Shown: positions 11,630 through 22,384, counted from the first letter of the stretch. The stretch is DNA of 64,000 nucleotides from Suillus spraguei (GCA_016800925.1 JABCPU010000075.1:1-64000); one strand, 5' to 3'. Program-made: numbers and translations. Notes: generated by a model not told the origin, from the letters alone.

Positions 11630-12488
11630 TGTAGCAAACAAAGTCACGCTGACCATGAAAGTGCTGTTTTACACAAGTGTCTCATTACTGTCTACAGCGG
11701 CTACCGAGAAATCCCCTATAGCGAGCATTACCCCTTTTCGCTTCACCGGTACTGTTGTCGCTCCGTGGATCCTCGCCCCTTACCAAATCTCGCTACCGAT
11801 GTCCTCCTGTCCATTCCATTTCCGTCTAAGATCCATTGGTGTGTAGCATATTTGTTTCCGCTGTTACTAAAGCTATGGCAAGACTTACCTTACCTTCCGT
11901 GACACTGCTTGCTCGCTGCGTGCCTCTTAGCTAAATATCTCTATCTCACTACCATTCTCGCTATGTATTCCGGCTGTTCACGGCACATGTTAAAAAGGAC
12001 TCTTCGCACATTCCAGTACTTTTACTTTTCCCTCTATGGTACACACAGTACTTAGGAATTGTCACCACTACTGTCTCTAACGGAATAAAGTCTTTTGCCG
12101 AAGTCACTGTCTCTTAAGAATTGTTTTACTGCTGCACGCACCACTGCTCTTTACCGCTTTCCCACGCTTCACCGCTTGTTTTACCGCCAGTTTCCCACGC
12201 CTTACCGCAGTTTTACCGCACACACTACCATAGTTTTACCACTTTCGCTACCGCTTGTCTACCGCTTTCCCGTGCTTACCACTAGTATTACCATTAGTTT
12301 CCCATGGACCGGAGGTCACCGCTAGCATCTCACTACCTCCGACGGTATTCTTGCACCACAGGTTGGGCAATATCAAACTATACTAACTTAGCATTCCCTT
12401 TAGGGTCAAACGTTCTTGCCTTTGCAAGTGAAGCAGACTAGGTAGAGCGCAAGACTTGCATACTAGCTCAGGCCGTGGTTTGTCTACA
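11630..12488 (+). mobile_element. LTR of the gag-only element family inserted in copia
   Basis: Starts TGTAGCAAACAAAGTCACGC and ends GTCTACA (TGTAG/CTACA ends, 859 bp). The first about 400 bp match the left end of the element at 13152 (AAGTCACGCTGACC, TCCATTGGTGTGTAG, GTTAAAAAGGACT). From 12120 to 12310 it is crowded with TTACCGC words. It splits the copia frame between the post-integrase region and RT. No target-site duplication is visible; both copies follow ATCTGG, so the boundary could be a few bases further out. Confidence 0.55.
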
Positions 12489-13151
12489 GCCCAGGCTAGA
12501 TTGTATCTTTACACCGGAAACCTTTGCTTTCTCCATCTATTCCTACAAATGTGGCTTCTTCTGCTTGGGCCTCCAACTTCCCTCTGGTGGTAGTATGGAC
12601 GTATACCAGGGTTCCAAACTCATGCGCAAGTGCGAGATTTGGTTTGGATTCATGGACAAGCTCGAAAGGAGTTTAATCCAGTATGGTGTTGGATGGAAAA
12701 CAATTCTTTAACCATGTGGCATAATTGATGGCTTCCACCCAGAGGTACTTTGGCATGTTCTGGCCAATTAACATGGCCTGGGTGTCCAGTTAAGACATTC
12801 TGCAACTCCATTCTGCTGGTGTGAGTTGTGGACTGTAAGCTGTCGCTTGATACCTTGATCCTTCAGGTATGCATCGAATTCCAGTCCCAGGTATTCTCTG
12901 CCTCTGTCCATGTGAAGTATCCAGACTTGGGTTCTGGAATTTTGGCATGATATCTTGGCCTGGAAATGTTTGAAAGCAGAAAATGCTTCTCTTGTAAGCT
13001 TCAGGAATTCAATCACAGTCCAGCAGCTGAAGTCGCCAGTGAAGCTGACATAGTATACATGTCTGGCTATACTTTCTGTCTGAGCAGGTCCCCACAAATC
13101 TGTGTGAATAAGTTCTCTGTATGTCCAGGATCGATTTTCTGATTTATCTGG
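12489..13151 (-). pseudogene. Copia integrase core and post-integrase segment
   Basis: The minus strand encodes DKSENRSWTYRELIHTDLWG, the integrase core aspartate/glutamate region (HMDRGREYLGLEFDAYL) and GVAECLN, then frame changes into LPKYLW-like and TPFELVHESKPNLALAHEFG, GKLEAQAEEATFVGIDGESK. It stops abruptly at 13151, where the next element starts. Confidence 0.7.
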
Positions 13152-13680
13152 TGTAGCAAGAAAAGTCACGCTGACCGTCAAAACCCCGTTTTCGACAAGC
13201 GTCTCATTAATGTCTGTGGCAGCAACCGATGAATTTCCTTATAGCAACAAAATAGCCTTTTTGCTCCGCTAAGGCGGAACCGTTCTTCTCCCATGAACCC
13301 TTACCGGATCCTCGTGCCAATGCCCTCATGTCCCATTCTAGTCTGTCTAGAATCCATTGGTGTGTAGTTACCTCGCTTCTGCCGTTACTAAACCTGCAGC
13401 AGGATTTACCTTACATCTCAAGGGGCCGCTGCATGCTGTGCACCTCATAATTAAGTACCCTGTTTATTTTCTTTCTCGCTACCAGACTCGCATAGCTATC
13501 TCGTACGCACTCGCATATGTTAAAAAGGACTGAACATACATACTGTTACTTTTACTTCCTGTTACATCCCTTCACTAGGACTTAGTATCTGAAATGCTCG
13601 CTAGTCGCAATCTATTTGCCTTTGAACTTTTCTCCGTTCAAACTTCGCTCATTGATTTAACCGCCAGTAACTTTACCGCT

Positions 13681-14124
13681 CAAAGTACCGTGCAACTTTC
13701 AACTTCACTACTTGTAACCAGACCATGGCCAGTGATCTCGCTGGGTCATTTTCTCTCTCATCTGCATTCCCGCCCATACGGAAGTTGCCGCTACCGCTAC
13801 CGCACCGCCAATAGTTATAACATTTTCATCTCGTCCAAGTAACTTTGTTCTTGCTCTCGCTAGCTAACTGTTGCAGCTATCATTACCACTCGTGTACCGC
13901 TGACACCATGCTAGTACCACCGATATACTGCTATCGCCGCTAACATTGGAAGTCAGAATTCCCATTGCCATATTAGTACTTTGTTGTTTCCTTCACACTA
14001 ACTTTGAAGGAATTGCTTCTATTTGCAGTCCTCTTGGGTCGAATATCTCACTCGCACCTTCAGTAGGATCAAGGCTGCGCTTATACTTAGGCCAGCACTA
14101 GTTTCTTCGTTTCAATTGGAGCCC
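13681..14124 (+). repeat. Left arm of internal inverted repeat
   Basis: Reads CCATGGCCAGTGATCTCGCT, later AAGTAACTTTGTTCTTGCTC and GTACTTTGTTGTTTCC, ending near CTAGTTTCTTCGTTTC. The reverse complement of 15911-16325 gives the same words in the same order with scattered substitutions. Confidence 0.8.
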
Positions 14125-14189
14125 ACCATGAGGGGACCATAGAAGCACTAAATCTGGAACGCACTACCTGCACTCTTCGAGACAACAGG

Positions 14190-15926
14190 GCTTGCAGTCT
14201 CAGGTCTATTCACCTAGCTGAAGAAGATTTCTTCGCACCAAAGACTAACAACAACACGGAGATCTTAGCGTCTAGCCGCTGATCTAGCGCAGACGAAGCC
14301 ACCATCCTTTGAGAACTTATTGCTGACGAATTGTCTAGCGAGCAAGGAGCAACGCCAAAAGGCAAACAACTACCAGGAGCTTTTGAACCGGAAGAATCGC
14401 AGATACTGTTCGTTACCATTGACTCACCTCCCAAGGGATCACCCTTGACATCAGTCCGCAACCTCTACCCTTTGCCAAACGAGGAAACTCTTGCTCCTCC
14501 TTCGCCTCGACAGCGCATTGCTACAGTACTGCCAACGCCACCTGCTATTCACCATCGCACCATTATCCATGCTCACGCTACCATTCCGCTGATGCTTACA
14601 CCACAATCATTAGTCCTACCGCAACCGCAAGCTAAATCCTGACTGCCAATCATGACAACTCCATTCCGCATGCCGCTAAGGGGCACAGACACTGCGCCTA
14701 AATTTGACAGCACCCCAGCATGCCTTTTGCCATTTTTCGAGGATGTAGAACTCTTAGGCGCTCACGCCAACTTGACCGGCGAGCACCTTATTAAGGCAGC
14801 GCTGAGATACGCGCCTATTGATGACTCTGAGACGTGGGAGATACTCGACGAAGCCAGTCTGCCGGACTGGGCTAAGTTTACCACAGCGGTAAAACTTTTG
14901 TATCCTGGATGTGAAGTTGATCGCCGCTTCACCCGTACTGACCTTGAGAACCTTTGTGCAGAACAAGCTCATACACCGATGACCTCGCAAGAGGATCTCA
15001 GGCCGTACTATAGGAAGTTCCTCAAGATCTCTCAGCACTTGATCGCGCAGAAGAAGCTCGCCAAACTTGAGTGGGACCGTCTGTTCCTTGATGGATTCCA
15101 TGCTACCGCCAAGACCGCTATCATGTGGCGGCTCGAGATTATGCTTACTGCGCATCACCCAGAGGATCCTTACGACATCAAAAAGGTATACAAAGCTGCA
15201 ATCTGTCTTTTGCCAAGTACCTCCACTGCCGTAATGGTGCCTGCTTCCTCGCCAGTGTATGCTAAATCTTCCACCGCTCAACAGGTATCACTGCAACCAC
15301 AGACGCAACCAGCCAATCCTGGCGTTGTGATCAAGTGAGAGTACGTGCAGTATGCACCCATCATGTGCCACTTCTGCAGCGGTCCACACAAGATGCTGGA
15401 TTGCACGATCAATTAAGCGTACATACACGACAGTAAGATCATTAATAGGAAAGGACGCATAGTTCTGCCTAACAGCAATGCGGTCCCTCATCTTGGTCCC
15501 AATTTCCAACGAAGCCTTGACTGCTTGGCGAGTGAAAGCCCCGCTACAGGAGCTAATGCTACGGTATTGGGAAACCTGTACTGCCAGGTTGAGCATGGGC
15601 GTGACGCCGTGCTCGACATCGATCCCTCTGCATTCTTGCACACTAATGCTGTTCACAGGACAGACACTGAAGTAGAGCGCGCTAATGACTTAGGTCTGGC
15701 ACAGGAATTGTATGATGCTAATAACACTGACACATATGCCGCTAGGACATCGGACAAGGGAAAGACTGTGTGGTTTGATGGCGTGGAGATGCCGCCGAGA
15801 CCTAAAGTGGGACCATCCTCTAAAGCTGCTGACATGGTCGAGGAGGTGGTTTCACCCCAAGTCAAAGCAAGTGCGGCGCCCAACCCTGGTACTAAGATCC
15901 TTAACCTGGTGAAACGAAGAAACTAG
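14190..15926 (+). pseudogene. Gypsy-type gag polyprotein with premature stops
   Basis: One reading frame carries the whole gene but is cut by stops at about 14281, 14311, 14640, 15336 and 15413. Its core (FDSTPACLLPFFEDVELLG, YAPIDDSETWEIL, WAKFTTAVKLLYPGCE, LRPYYRKFLKIS) follows the usual mushroom gypsy gag pattern. It includes a zinc knuckle C-X2-C-X4-H-X4-C (CHFCSGPHKMLDC, near 15370). The frame continues past the stop at 15926 into the right inverted-repeat arm (RWPKHKRSVNPTKGASEMFN), so that arm is in coding orientation and the left arm is the copied one. Confidence 0.65.
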
Positions 15927-16325
15927 CGCTGGCCTAAGCATAAGCGCAGCGTTAATCCTACTAAAGGCGCGAGTGAGATGTTCAACCCAAGAGGACTGCA
16001 AATAGAAGCAATTCCTTCAAAGTTAGTGCGAAGGAAACAACAAAGTACTAATATGGCAATGGGAATTCTGACTTCCAATGTTAGCGGCGGTACTAGCACG
16101 GTGTCAGCGGTACACGCATGGTAATGATAGCTGCAACGGTTAGCTAGCGAGAGCAAGAACAAAGTTACTTGGGCGAGACAAAAATGTTATGACTACCGGC
16201 GGTGCGGTAGTGGTAGCGGCAACTTCCGTACGAGCGGGAATGCAGGTGTGAGAGAAAATGACCCAGCGAGATCACTGGCCATGGTCCGGTTATGAGTAGT
16301 GAAGTCGAAAGTTGCACGGTACTTC
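15911..16325 (-). repeat. Right arm of internal inverted repeat
   Basis: Partner of 13681-14124 in opposite orientation. It begins inside the gag frame (GAAACGAAGAAACTAG) and runs to ACTTTCGACTTCAC on the complementary strand. Confidence 0.8.
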
Positions 16326-17108
16326 GAGCAGTGTAACAAACATATTGGCGCTGGGCTTAAAACCCCATATTTTGACACTCGTCTCATGTCTACAGGAGTT
16401 ACCACTAGTCCATGGCCTTCTTACCCCTTTAGCAGTACCAGCAGCATCCCATGCTTACCGCACACCGTACCAACTGCCGCACCTCGTTCCACAAACCGAT
16501 GTCCTTCCATGTCCTTGCCACGTCCGCATAGCTCCATTTGGTGCGTAGTTTGTTTCCTGTTCATTATCACTGATTCCACGGCAAGCGTTATCACATGTTG
16601 CCTCGTGCTGCAGCGCCTCGCGCTATGTTTACTTATGACGGTTACTACACTCCAGTGCTACTGATCTCACCTAGAGTATTCCGAGTACATACAAATTAGG
16701 ATGTAAGCACCGCGTACCCCACACGATAAAACACCTGATTTTACACCATTGCACGTACTATAGGTCAGGATTATTGTCTAGCTCTGGATCAACCCAGTAG
16801 TGGACATAATCTTTAAAGTTCCCTTATCGCTCGTTAATACATCACGCTCATTCTCCATTACTGCCGGCATACCGCTGGACTTTTGATTGTTACTTTTGAC
16901 TGAACTTCTCACGCTCCGCTACTTTACTGCTGAAAGTACCGCGGACTTCTTTACTGTTTCTTTGCACCACTTGCAACCTTACCGCTACCACTGAGACCAC
17001 CGCTCGACATCACTCGCTAGACGCAACTGTTACTGACTTTATCTCGATGACAGTAGCACCGCAAAGCACGACACTAGTTCCGGCGGTATCATCGCTGACC
17101 GCGGCAAC

Positions 17109-17583
17109 TGTTACAGTTGTACATGCCCCTATTCATTTTCCTTTGTCTTCTTACTTGTATATCATATCACATGGCTCTGACTCACATGCTCAATGCATCT
17201 GTACAACACATGCTTTCCTTATTAGGATACGCAGTTACATTCTCACGGTTACTTGGTCTGTGCGCACATATTGGCCTATTTAAGCACAGTGTACTTGTAG
17301 TAGATTCTTTACTTTAATCTTACTGGGTTTTACCTGGAATCTCCTTCGCTTAGGCCTCCAACCTAAGTCGTCTTGAATCGTCTCTAAGTCTAAGCACTCC
17401 TTAGCCTTAGTCTCTATTCTCGCGGATACCTCTTAGACTTGTCTTTGAGGCTGAACCCTTGATTGTACTCGGAACGCGTTCCTTGTACTTTCACCTTGTC
17501 CTCCTCTGGACATTGTAAGAACTTCCCAGCAGACCGTCTGTGTCTTTTCACTGTCGCTGGTGATGCCACCCCAGTTCGTAACA
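17109..17583 (+). repeat. 5' LTR of gypsy element, 475 bp
   Basis: TG...CA ends. A TATTTAAGC box at about 17277 may be the promoter element. The first 220 bp differ from the right LTR at many C/T and A/G positions, while the last 240 bp are almost identical. Confidence 0.85.
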
Positions 17584-17782
17584 AAAGATTAAAGTCTTAT
17601 TTGATCGTCGACTATCCAGTCTTCGACCCTGAACCCTGATCGCTTAGATCAGTAGACTAGCATACGCGTACGCTGAGCAGATTGTCAAGAGAAGCCCTCT
17701 GACAGAAGAAACGCCCTGACGGACAGCAAGACAGCGCGTGTAGGCACCAAGAAAGTATAACTCATCAGAAGAATCATCAAAC

Positions 17783-18619
17783 ATGTCGACCAAAGAATTT
17801 GAATACAAGATCGGTCAACCGAATGGTTTTGATGGAGATCGTGATAACTCTCGCGAGTTTATCCAGTCGTGCAACTTGCACTTTGACATCAACGAAAAGC
17901 TTTATACCACCGACAAGCAGAAGATCATTTTCATAACATCCTTCATGACCGAGAAGAATGCCAAATCTTGGAAAGAACAGTTCCTAGAACACGCCCAATC
18001 AACCGACACCTCTGGACAAAAAGTTGGTTATGGGACGATGGTGGATTTTATGAAAAGTTTCAAAGAAGCCTTCGAGCCAGTGGATACCAAAGGCACCGCA
18101 CTCACGAAACTCCGAGACCTTAAACAAGGAACTGGAGATCTCCACACCTATGTCGCTGACTTTGAGGCACTTGCAGCCAAGGCTCAGATCACCGACAATG
18201 CAATGAAGATTCAGTTCTTCCAAGATGGCCTTAATTGGGGTATCCTTACAAAGCTTTTCGCAACAGGAGATGTCTCTGAAATATTCAGAGAAGTTGTGCT
18301 GCAATGTGTTGCTATTGACAATGCCCATCATCGGCTTCAAGCCATGAGGACACGTCATGCTCCACAACAGAAGAAGAAGAACTACAGGAATGCACGGTAT
18401 ATTCCGAACCGTGATTCTAACGCAATGGTCGTAGATCGAATCTCCGATATGGAGAGATCCGAATGCATGAAGAAAGGACAATGCTTCGGATGCAAGAAGA
18501 CAGGACACCGCATCCATAATTGTCCTGAAAGAAAGAAGAAGACTCCACTCCGACAAACCGAAGTCAAAGGAGAAGAAGAAGATGAAGAAACAGTAAGATG
18601 GATTGTTCAGGATTTTTGA
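17783..18619 (+). CDS. gag: Gypsy Gag protein, 278 aa
   Basis: Intact ORF starting MSTKEFEYKIGQPNGFDGDR. Contains the retrotransposon Gag helical region (LYTTDKQKIIFITSFM, FKEAFEPVDTKGTALTKLRD, YVADFEALAAKAQ) and one C-terminal zinc knuckle C-X2-C-X4-H-X4-C (CFGCKKTGHRIHNC). Gag forms the particle that packages element RNA. The stop at 18617-18619 follows a run of five T, and the next ORF lies in the -1 frame and overlaps, so Pol would need a -1 frameshift. Confidence 0.85.
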   Translation: MSTKEFEYKIGQPNGFDGDRDNSREFIQSCNLHFDINEKLYTTDKQKIIFITSFMTEKNAKSWKEQFLEHAQSTDTSGQKVGYGTMVDFMKSFKEAFEPVDTKGTALTKLRDLKQGTGDLHTYVADFEALAAKAQITDNAMKIQFFQDGLNWGILTKLFATGDVSEIFREVVLQCVAIDNAHHRLQAMRTRHAPQQKKKNYRNARYIPNRDSNAMVVDRISDMERSECMKKGQCFGCKKTGHRIHNCPERKKKTPLRQTEVKGEEEDEETVRWIVQDF

Positions 18620-19875
18620 TGTGGAGAAATAAAGACTCAACGTATGTTTCTCCCAATGTATTACTAAGACTTGTACGCGCTGTAGGTGAAAGAAAAGAAC
18701 TTCGTGTCCCTATCACCCTCCACTCACGTACTCGCTTGAAATCCGTCAACACTACCGCTGTTATCGATTCAGGAGCAGCAGGAACATTCATCTCTGAGGA
18801 GTTTGTGAAACTCCATCAAATCACACGACGAAAACTCAAAACACTGTTTCGAGTTACTACGGCAGATGGAACTCTTATCAAAGGAGGACCAATCACACAC
18901 TACTGTCTTCTGGTGGTCAAAATTGATGAACGAACCATGTATGGGAAATTCAACATCACCAAATTAGGAAGAAGAGATCAAATCCTTCTTGGAATTCCAT
19001 GGTTACGAGCAATGAACCCAATCATAGATTGGGCTGCTGAAACACTTATCCTTTCATGGACAGAGAAATCAGATGAAATCGAAACTGATTTAGACATGGA
19101 TCGAAAGAAGAACGGGTTGCCCCGACTCTTCAATCATCATACCAGATGGCAACACTCCCGTCTTCCGAAACCCTTCATCGCTTCTCCTATTAATGCCCCT
19201 GAAGACCCAGAACCAGAAGTACGAATGCCACGTACTATAGACCCCACTCCACGTGTCCAACTGCCAAGGCCAGTATCACCGATTCCTCGCGCGGAAAAGC
19301 GCAAGAATGAATCTGAACCCGAGCATCGGGTCGGACAAGAACCTATTGAGCAACAGCCAATAGAAGAACAGAAACATGGAAAGAGAAAAACAGAAGAAGA
19401 ACTCCCAGGGCGAAGCACCAACGTACCGAAACTATCCAAGTTCTTTGTTCCCCTGAAAACTCTTTCAGCTTCAATTGAAGAGATCCCTGATAAAGAAGAA
19501 CCTGTGCCCTCGTTGATCCCAACAGAGGATGATGATCAATTCAACACCCTGCACGATGTCTGGCACGCACCAGAAGTGCGAGAAATTTCCTCGTATGAAC
19601 TAGGGGATGGAGAATTTCTTGTGGAGTACGATACCGATGGAATCAGCATGAGGATTATAGAGGAAGTATCCATGGATACACCCTTGACACGTGATGGAAC
19701 TTCTCAACTCCAACAATCCTCCCCCTACTCCACAATTCCTCTTTCCCCTCCGAAATATAGTAACAAAGCTCAGGAATTCGCCACGGATGAGAAGGAAAAA
19801 AAAAGAAATCCTTCAAAGAATTGGTCCCAGATTATTTGCACGACTTCGCAGACGTCTTTGCTAAAGACAGATTGA
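18598..19875 (+). CDS. Gypsy protease and linker ORF
   Basis: 425 codons in the -1 frame relative to gag. The retropepsin-like aspartic protease is clear: TTAVIDSGAAGTFISEEF holds the catalytic Asp-Ser-Gly, and ILLGIPWLRAMNPIIDW is the conserved flap-distal part. A charged, Pro-rich linker follows. The frame is lost at a run of nine A (19796-19804), after which the reverse transcriptase continues in another frame. One missing or added A would join them, so this is either decay or a slippage site. Confidence 0.75.
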   Translation: MDCSGFLMWRNKDSTYVSPNVLLRLVRAVGERKELRVPITLHSRTRLKSVNTTAVIDSGAAGTFISEEFVKLHQITRRKLKTLFRVTTADGTLIKGGPITHYCLLVVKIDERTMYGKFNITKLGRRDQILLGIPWLRAMNPIIDWAAETLILSWTEKSDEIETDLDMDRKKNGLPRLFNHHTRWQHSRLPKPFIASPINAPEDPEPEVRMPRTIDPTPRVQLPRPVSPIPRAEKRKNESEPEHRVGQEPIEQQPIEEQKHGKRKTEEELPGRSTNVPKLSKFFVPLKTLSASIEEIPDKEEPVPSLIPTEDDDQFNTLHDVWHAPEVREISSYELGDGEFLVEYDTDGISMRIIEEVSMDTPLTRDGTSQLQQSSPYSTIPLSPPKYSNKAQEFATDEKEKKRNPSKNWSQIICTTSQTSLLKTD

Positions 19876-20650
19876 ACAAACTACCCCCCGAACGCCCTGG
19901 TATCAATCATCGGATTGACACTAAACCCGGTTTGATCCCTCGCACGTCTAAGGTTTACCCGCTATCGGAAAAAGAACGCGCTGCCGTCAAAACGTTTATC
20001 GATGAAAACGTTGCAAAAGGTTTCATCTCAGAATCGAAATCACCTCAAGCCAGTGGTTTCTTCTTTGTAGGAAAGAAGAGTGGAGAATTGCGTCCCTGTC
20101 AAGATTACCGCTACATCAATGATTGGACAGTCAAGAACGCCTATCCACTCCCGCTTCCTATCTCCCTCGTCGCACGCCTTCACAACGCACAATTCTTTAT
20201 GAAAATGGATATCCGGTCCAGCTATAACAATATTCACATCCATCCTGATGATAGGTGGAAAGCTGCTTTTACTACGGAATTCAGCCTCTTTGAACCGAAC
20301 ATCATGTTTTTTGGCCTCTGTAATTCCCCAGCAACTTTTCAAGCATACATGAATCGCACCTTTCAACAAGAAATTAATGAAGGATGGATGGTTATCTACA
20401 TGGACGATATCCTTATTTTCTCTACAACCATGGCAGAACATCGCGAACGGACAAGACGAGTTTTGATAAAGATACGAAAGGAACATTTGTTCCTAAAACT
20501 GGAGAAATGCACCTTCGATGCAGAAGAAGTGGAATACCTCGGAATGATAATTCGCCCTGGACAAGTTGCTATGGATACCGCAAAAACCAAGGGAATCGCC
20601 GAATGGCCAACACCAAAATCTGTAAAAGAAGTTCGGTCATTCCTCCAAAG
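19803..20650 (+). pseudogene. Gypsy reverse transcriptase, truncated after the connection
   Basis: VPDYLHDFADVF, INHRIDTKPG, FFVGKKSGELRPCQDYRYIN, YPLPLP, FMKMDIRSSYNNI, FGLCNSPATFQ and YMDDILIF (catalytic YMDD) are all present in order, then EYLGMIIRPG and VKEVRSFL. In complete elements VRSFL is followed by the RNase H start; here it turns into unrelated residues (QRHNGDYTPS). RNase H and integrase are therefore deleted, with a breakpoint near 20645. Confidence 0.85.
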
Positions 20651-20715
20651 ACACAACGGAGATTACACTCCGTCACCGTTTCCTTCATCTTCAAAAACGC
20701 ATTTGTGCTTACGCT

Positions 20716-21873
20716 ATGTTGTTGCTTCCCGATTCTTTTAAGAATGATGTTGAAGAAGCTATTCACATCATTGCCGAACGTCGAGCAGGCGTTGCTCGAC
20801 CTCCCTCCCCGCAGGAAGATATGCCACTTCCTATTCCAGCACCCGCTTCTTCGCGCATGTATTCTAGTCTTGACGCCTTTGCTGGCTTATGCACTGCTGT
20901 GCAAGAAATCGGACAACTCACCAATATGGTTGTCGAAACCATCCAGCAATCAGTCGCTGAAACTAGAGTGGCCAGAAATTTAGTCGAAGAAGCCATCACT
21001 GATCTACAACAAACACAAGCCGACCTCGCTTCTCCACGAACCCCATCTCCTATCGAACAACCAGTTTCACTGCCCCCCGTCACAGTCTCCTATAACCATC
21101 CCGCATGGTTGTATGAACCTTGCACAAAGGAACAGTGTGAGGCCGCTAAGTTACTAGGGATCCCTGCCGCTGAGTTGGTAACGCTCGGCCCTCGACTTCG
21201 CGACCTTCATATACATCCTCCAATGTCTATCCCATCGTCATTCGGTCCAATGGATCCTATTTCACCGGTCTTAGTAAAGGACTTTGGAATAACCTCCCCT
21301 TCCTCCTCTAACGAACTCCTCGCAATTGCTGGACGAGATACCACCCCTGATCTTCCCACGTCGGCGTATACTCTCACTCCTGCCCAACAAGCACAGCTCA
21401 GGAGTGACAACACCATTGCCCTAAAGCGTATGAAGCGGAATAAGGGGAAGAAGTGCGCCAGATCCACTAGCCCTAGACCCATCATTTCACCGTCACCCTT
21501 ACGCAAAGTCCATTCTAACCCTGACGAAAACATGAAATGTCGAGTCTGCGGATTACTTGGACATCGTCAGAAGAATTGTGCAGAATATCAGTGCAAGGTT
21601 TGCAGATATTGGTCACCTACTCATTTATCCCTCTACTGTCCTCGACAAGTCGGACCTCCCCCTTTCGAGTTAACCTGGAAGGATGAGGGATTCTATGATG
21701 CACTTCACGCTTGGGAGCAGCAGCTTGACGAGGAACAAATTCTAGCGGAAAAGAGAAGAGACTCCAAACGACGCGCCGGTCTTGAAGAGGCTGCGTACAT
21801 GAGAAGCGGGTCCTTTGCTGACGAAGACTACGAGTGGAGTGATGATCCTGTTTACTATGCGAAACCAAGATGA
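20716..21873 (+). CDS. Gypsy 3' ORF with two zinc knuckles, 385 aa
   Basis: Open frame of 385 codons between the truncated RT and the right LTR. It has a predicted helical/coiled region (AVQEIGQLTNMVVETIQQSV), a Pro/Ser-rich middle, then a classical knuckle CRVCGLLGHRQKNC and a second, non-standard C-X2-C-X6-H-X4-C (CKVCRYWSPTHLSLYC), with an acidic tail. Its place after pol suggests an accessory, nucleic-acid-binding product of the element. The first residues may come from the deletion junction, so the start is uncertain. Confidence 0.6.
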   Translation: MLLLPDSFKNDVEEAIHIIAERRAGVARPPSPQEDMPLPIPAPASSRMYSSLDAFAGLCTAVQEIGQLTNMVVETIQQSVAETRVARNLVEEAITDLQQTQADLASPRTPSPIEQPVSLPPVTVSYNHPAWLYEPCTKEQCEAAKLLGIPAAELVTLGPRLRDLHIHPPMSIPSSFGPMDPISPVLVKDFGITSPSSSNELLAIAGRDTTPDLPTSAYTLTPAQQAQLRSDNTIALKRMKRNKGKKCARSTSPRPIISPSPLRKVHSNPDENMKCRVCGLLGHRQKNCAEYQCKVCRYWSPTHLSLYCPRQVGPPPFELTWKDEGFYDALHAWEQQLDEEQILAEKRRDSKRRAGLEEAAYMRSGSFADEDYEWSDDPVYYAKPR

Positions 21874-21910
21874 ATAAAGTCGGTGACTTTATGTGTAAAA
21901 AGGGGGGTAA

Positions 21911-22384
21911 TGTTACAATCGTACGTGCCCCTATTCATTTTCCTTTGTTCCTTTCTTGTATATCTTGTCACATGACTCTGACTCATATGCTCAACGCATT
22001 TGTATGATACATGCCTTCCTTATTAGGATACGCAGTTACGTTCTCATGGTTACTTGGTCTGTGCGCACATATTGGTCTATTTAAGCACAGTGTACTTGTA
22101 GTAGATTCCCTACTTTAATCTTACTGGGTTTTACCTGGAATCTCCTTCGCTTAGGCCTCCAACCTAAGTCGTCTTAAATCGTCTCTAAGTCTAAGCACTC
22201 CTTAGCCTTAGTCTCTATTCTTGCGGATACCTCTTAGACTTGTCTTTGAGGCTGAACCCTTGATTGTACTCGGAACGCGTTCCTTGTACTTTCACCTTGT
22301 CCTCCTCTGGACATTGTAAGAACTTCCCAGCAGACCGTCTGTGTCTTTTCACTGTCGCTGGTGACGCCACCCCAGTTCGTAACA
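21911..22384 (+). repeat. 3' LTR of gypsy element, 474 bp
   Basis: Direct copy of 17109-17583 with TGTTAC/GTAACA ends. Transition differences are concentrated in the first half. Confidence 0.85.

Larger units (their letters stand above)
8177..13151 (-). mobile_element. Ty1/copia retrotransposon, 5'-truncated, with two nested insertions
   Basis: Minus-strand copia order is readable: integrase core (ELIHTDLWGP, TGDFSCWTVIEF, DRGREYLGLEFDAYL, NGVAECLN), post-integrase (TPFELVHESKPNLALAHEFG), reverse transcriptase (EWQEAIDYEL, INIKSAYLNAEL, LYGLKQAR, SVDDM) and RNase H (YVDADWA, STAEAEYIAL, KHGILDI). A polypurine tract (CTCGAGGGGGAG) at 8333-8344 precedes the 3' LTR. Gag, protease and the 5' LTR are missing: homology stops at 13151, where a different LTR element begins. 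The element is interrupted by 9324-10637 and 11630-12488. It also has stop codons, so it is dead. Confidence 0.85.
13152..17108 (+). mobile_element. Gag-only LTR element carrying a large internal inverted repeat
   Basis: Left end TGTAGCAAGAAAAGTCACGC is homologous to the LTR at 11630. A weaker copy of the LTR (AAAACCCCATATTTTGACAC, GATGTCCTTCCATGTCC, CATTTGGTGCGTAG) starts near 16340 in the same orientation. Between them lies a gag gene but no protease, RT or integrase. An inverted repeat of about 415-440 bp flanks the gag centre (13681-14124 and 15911-16325). The right border is set by the start of the next LTR at 17109. It looks like a non-autonomous derivative of a Ty3/gypsy element. Confidence 0.55.
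17109..22384 (+). mobile_element. Ty3/gypsy retrotransposon, internally deleted
   Basis: Two direct LTRs (17109-17583 and 21911-22384) with TGTTAC...GTAACA ends flank gag, protease and reverse transcriptase, then a zinc-knuckle ORF. RNase H and integrase are missing. A polypurine-type tract (AAAAAGGGGGG) stands just before the right LTR. The bases flanking the element (GCAAC and AATGC) do not match, so either the duplication has mutated or the ends come from recombination. A third LTR of the family lies at 50533-51008. Confidence 0.9.
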
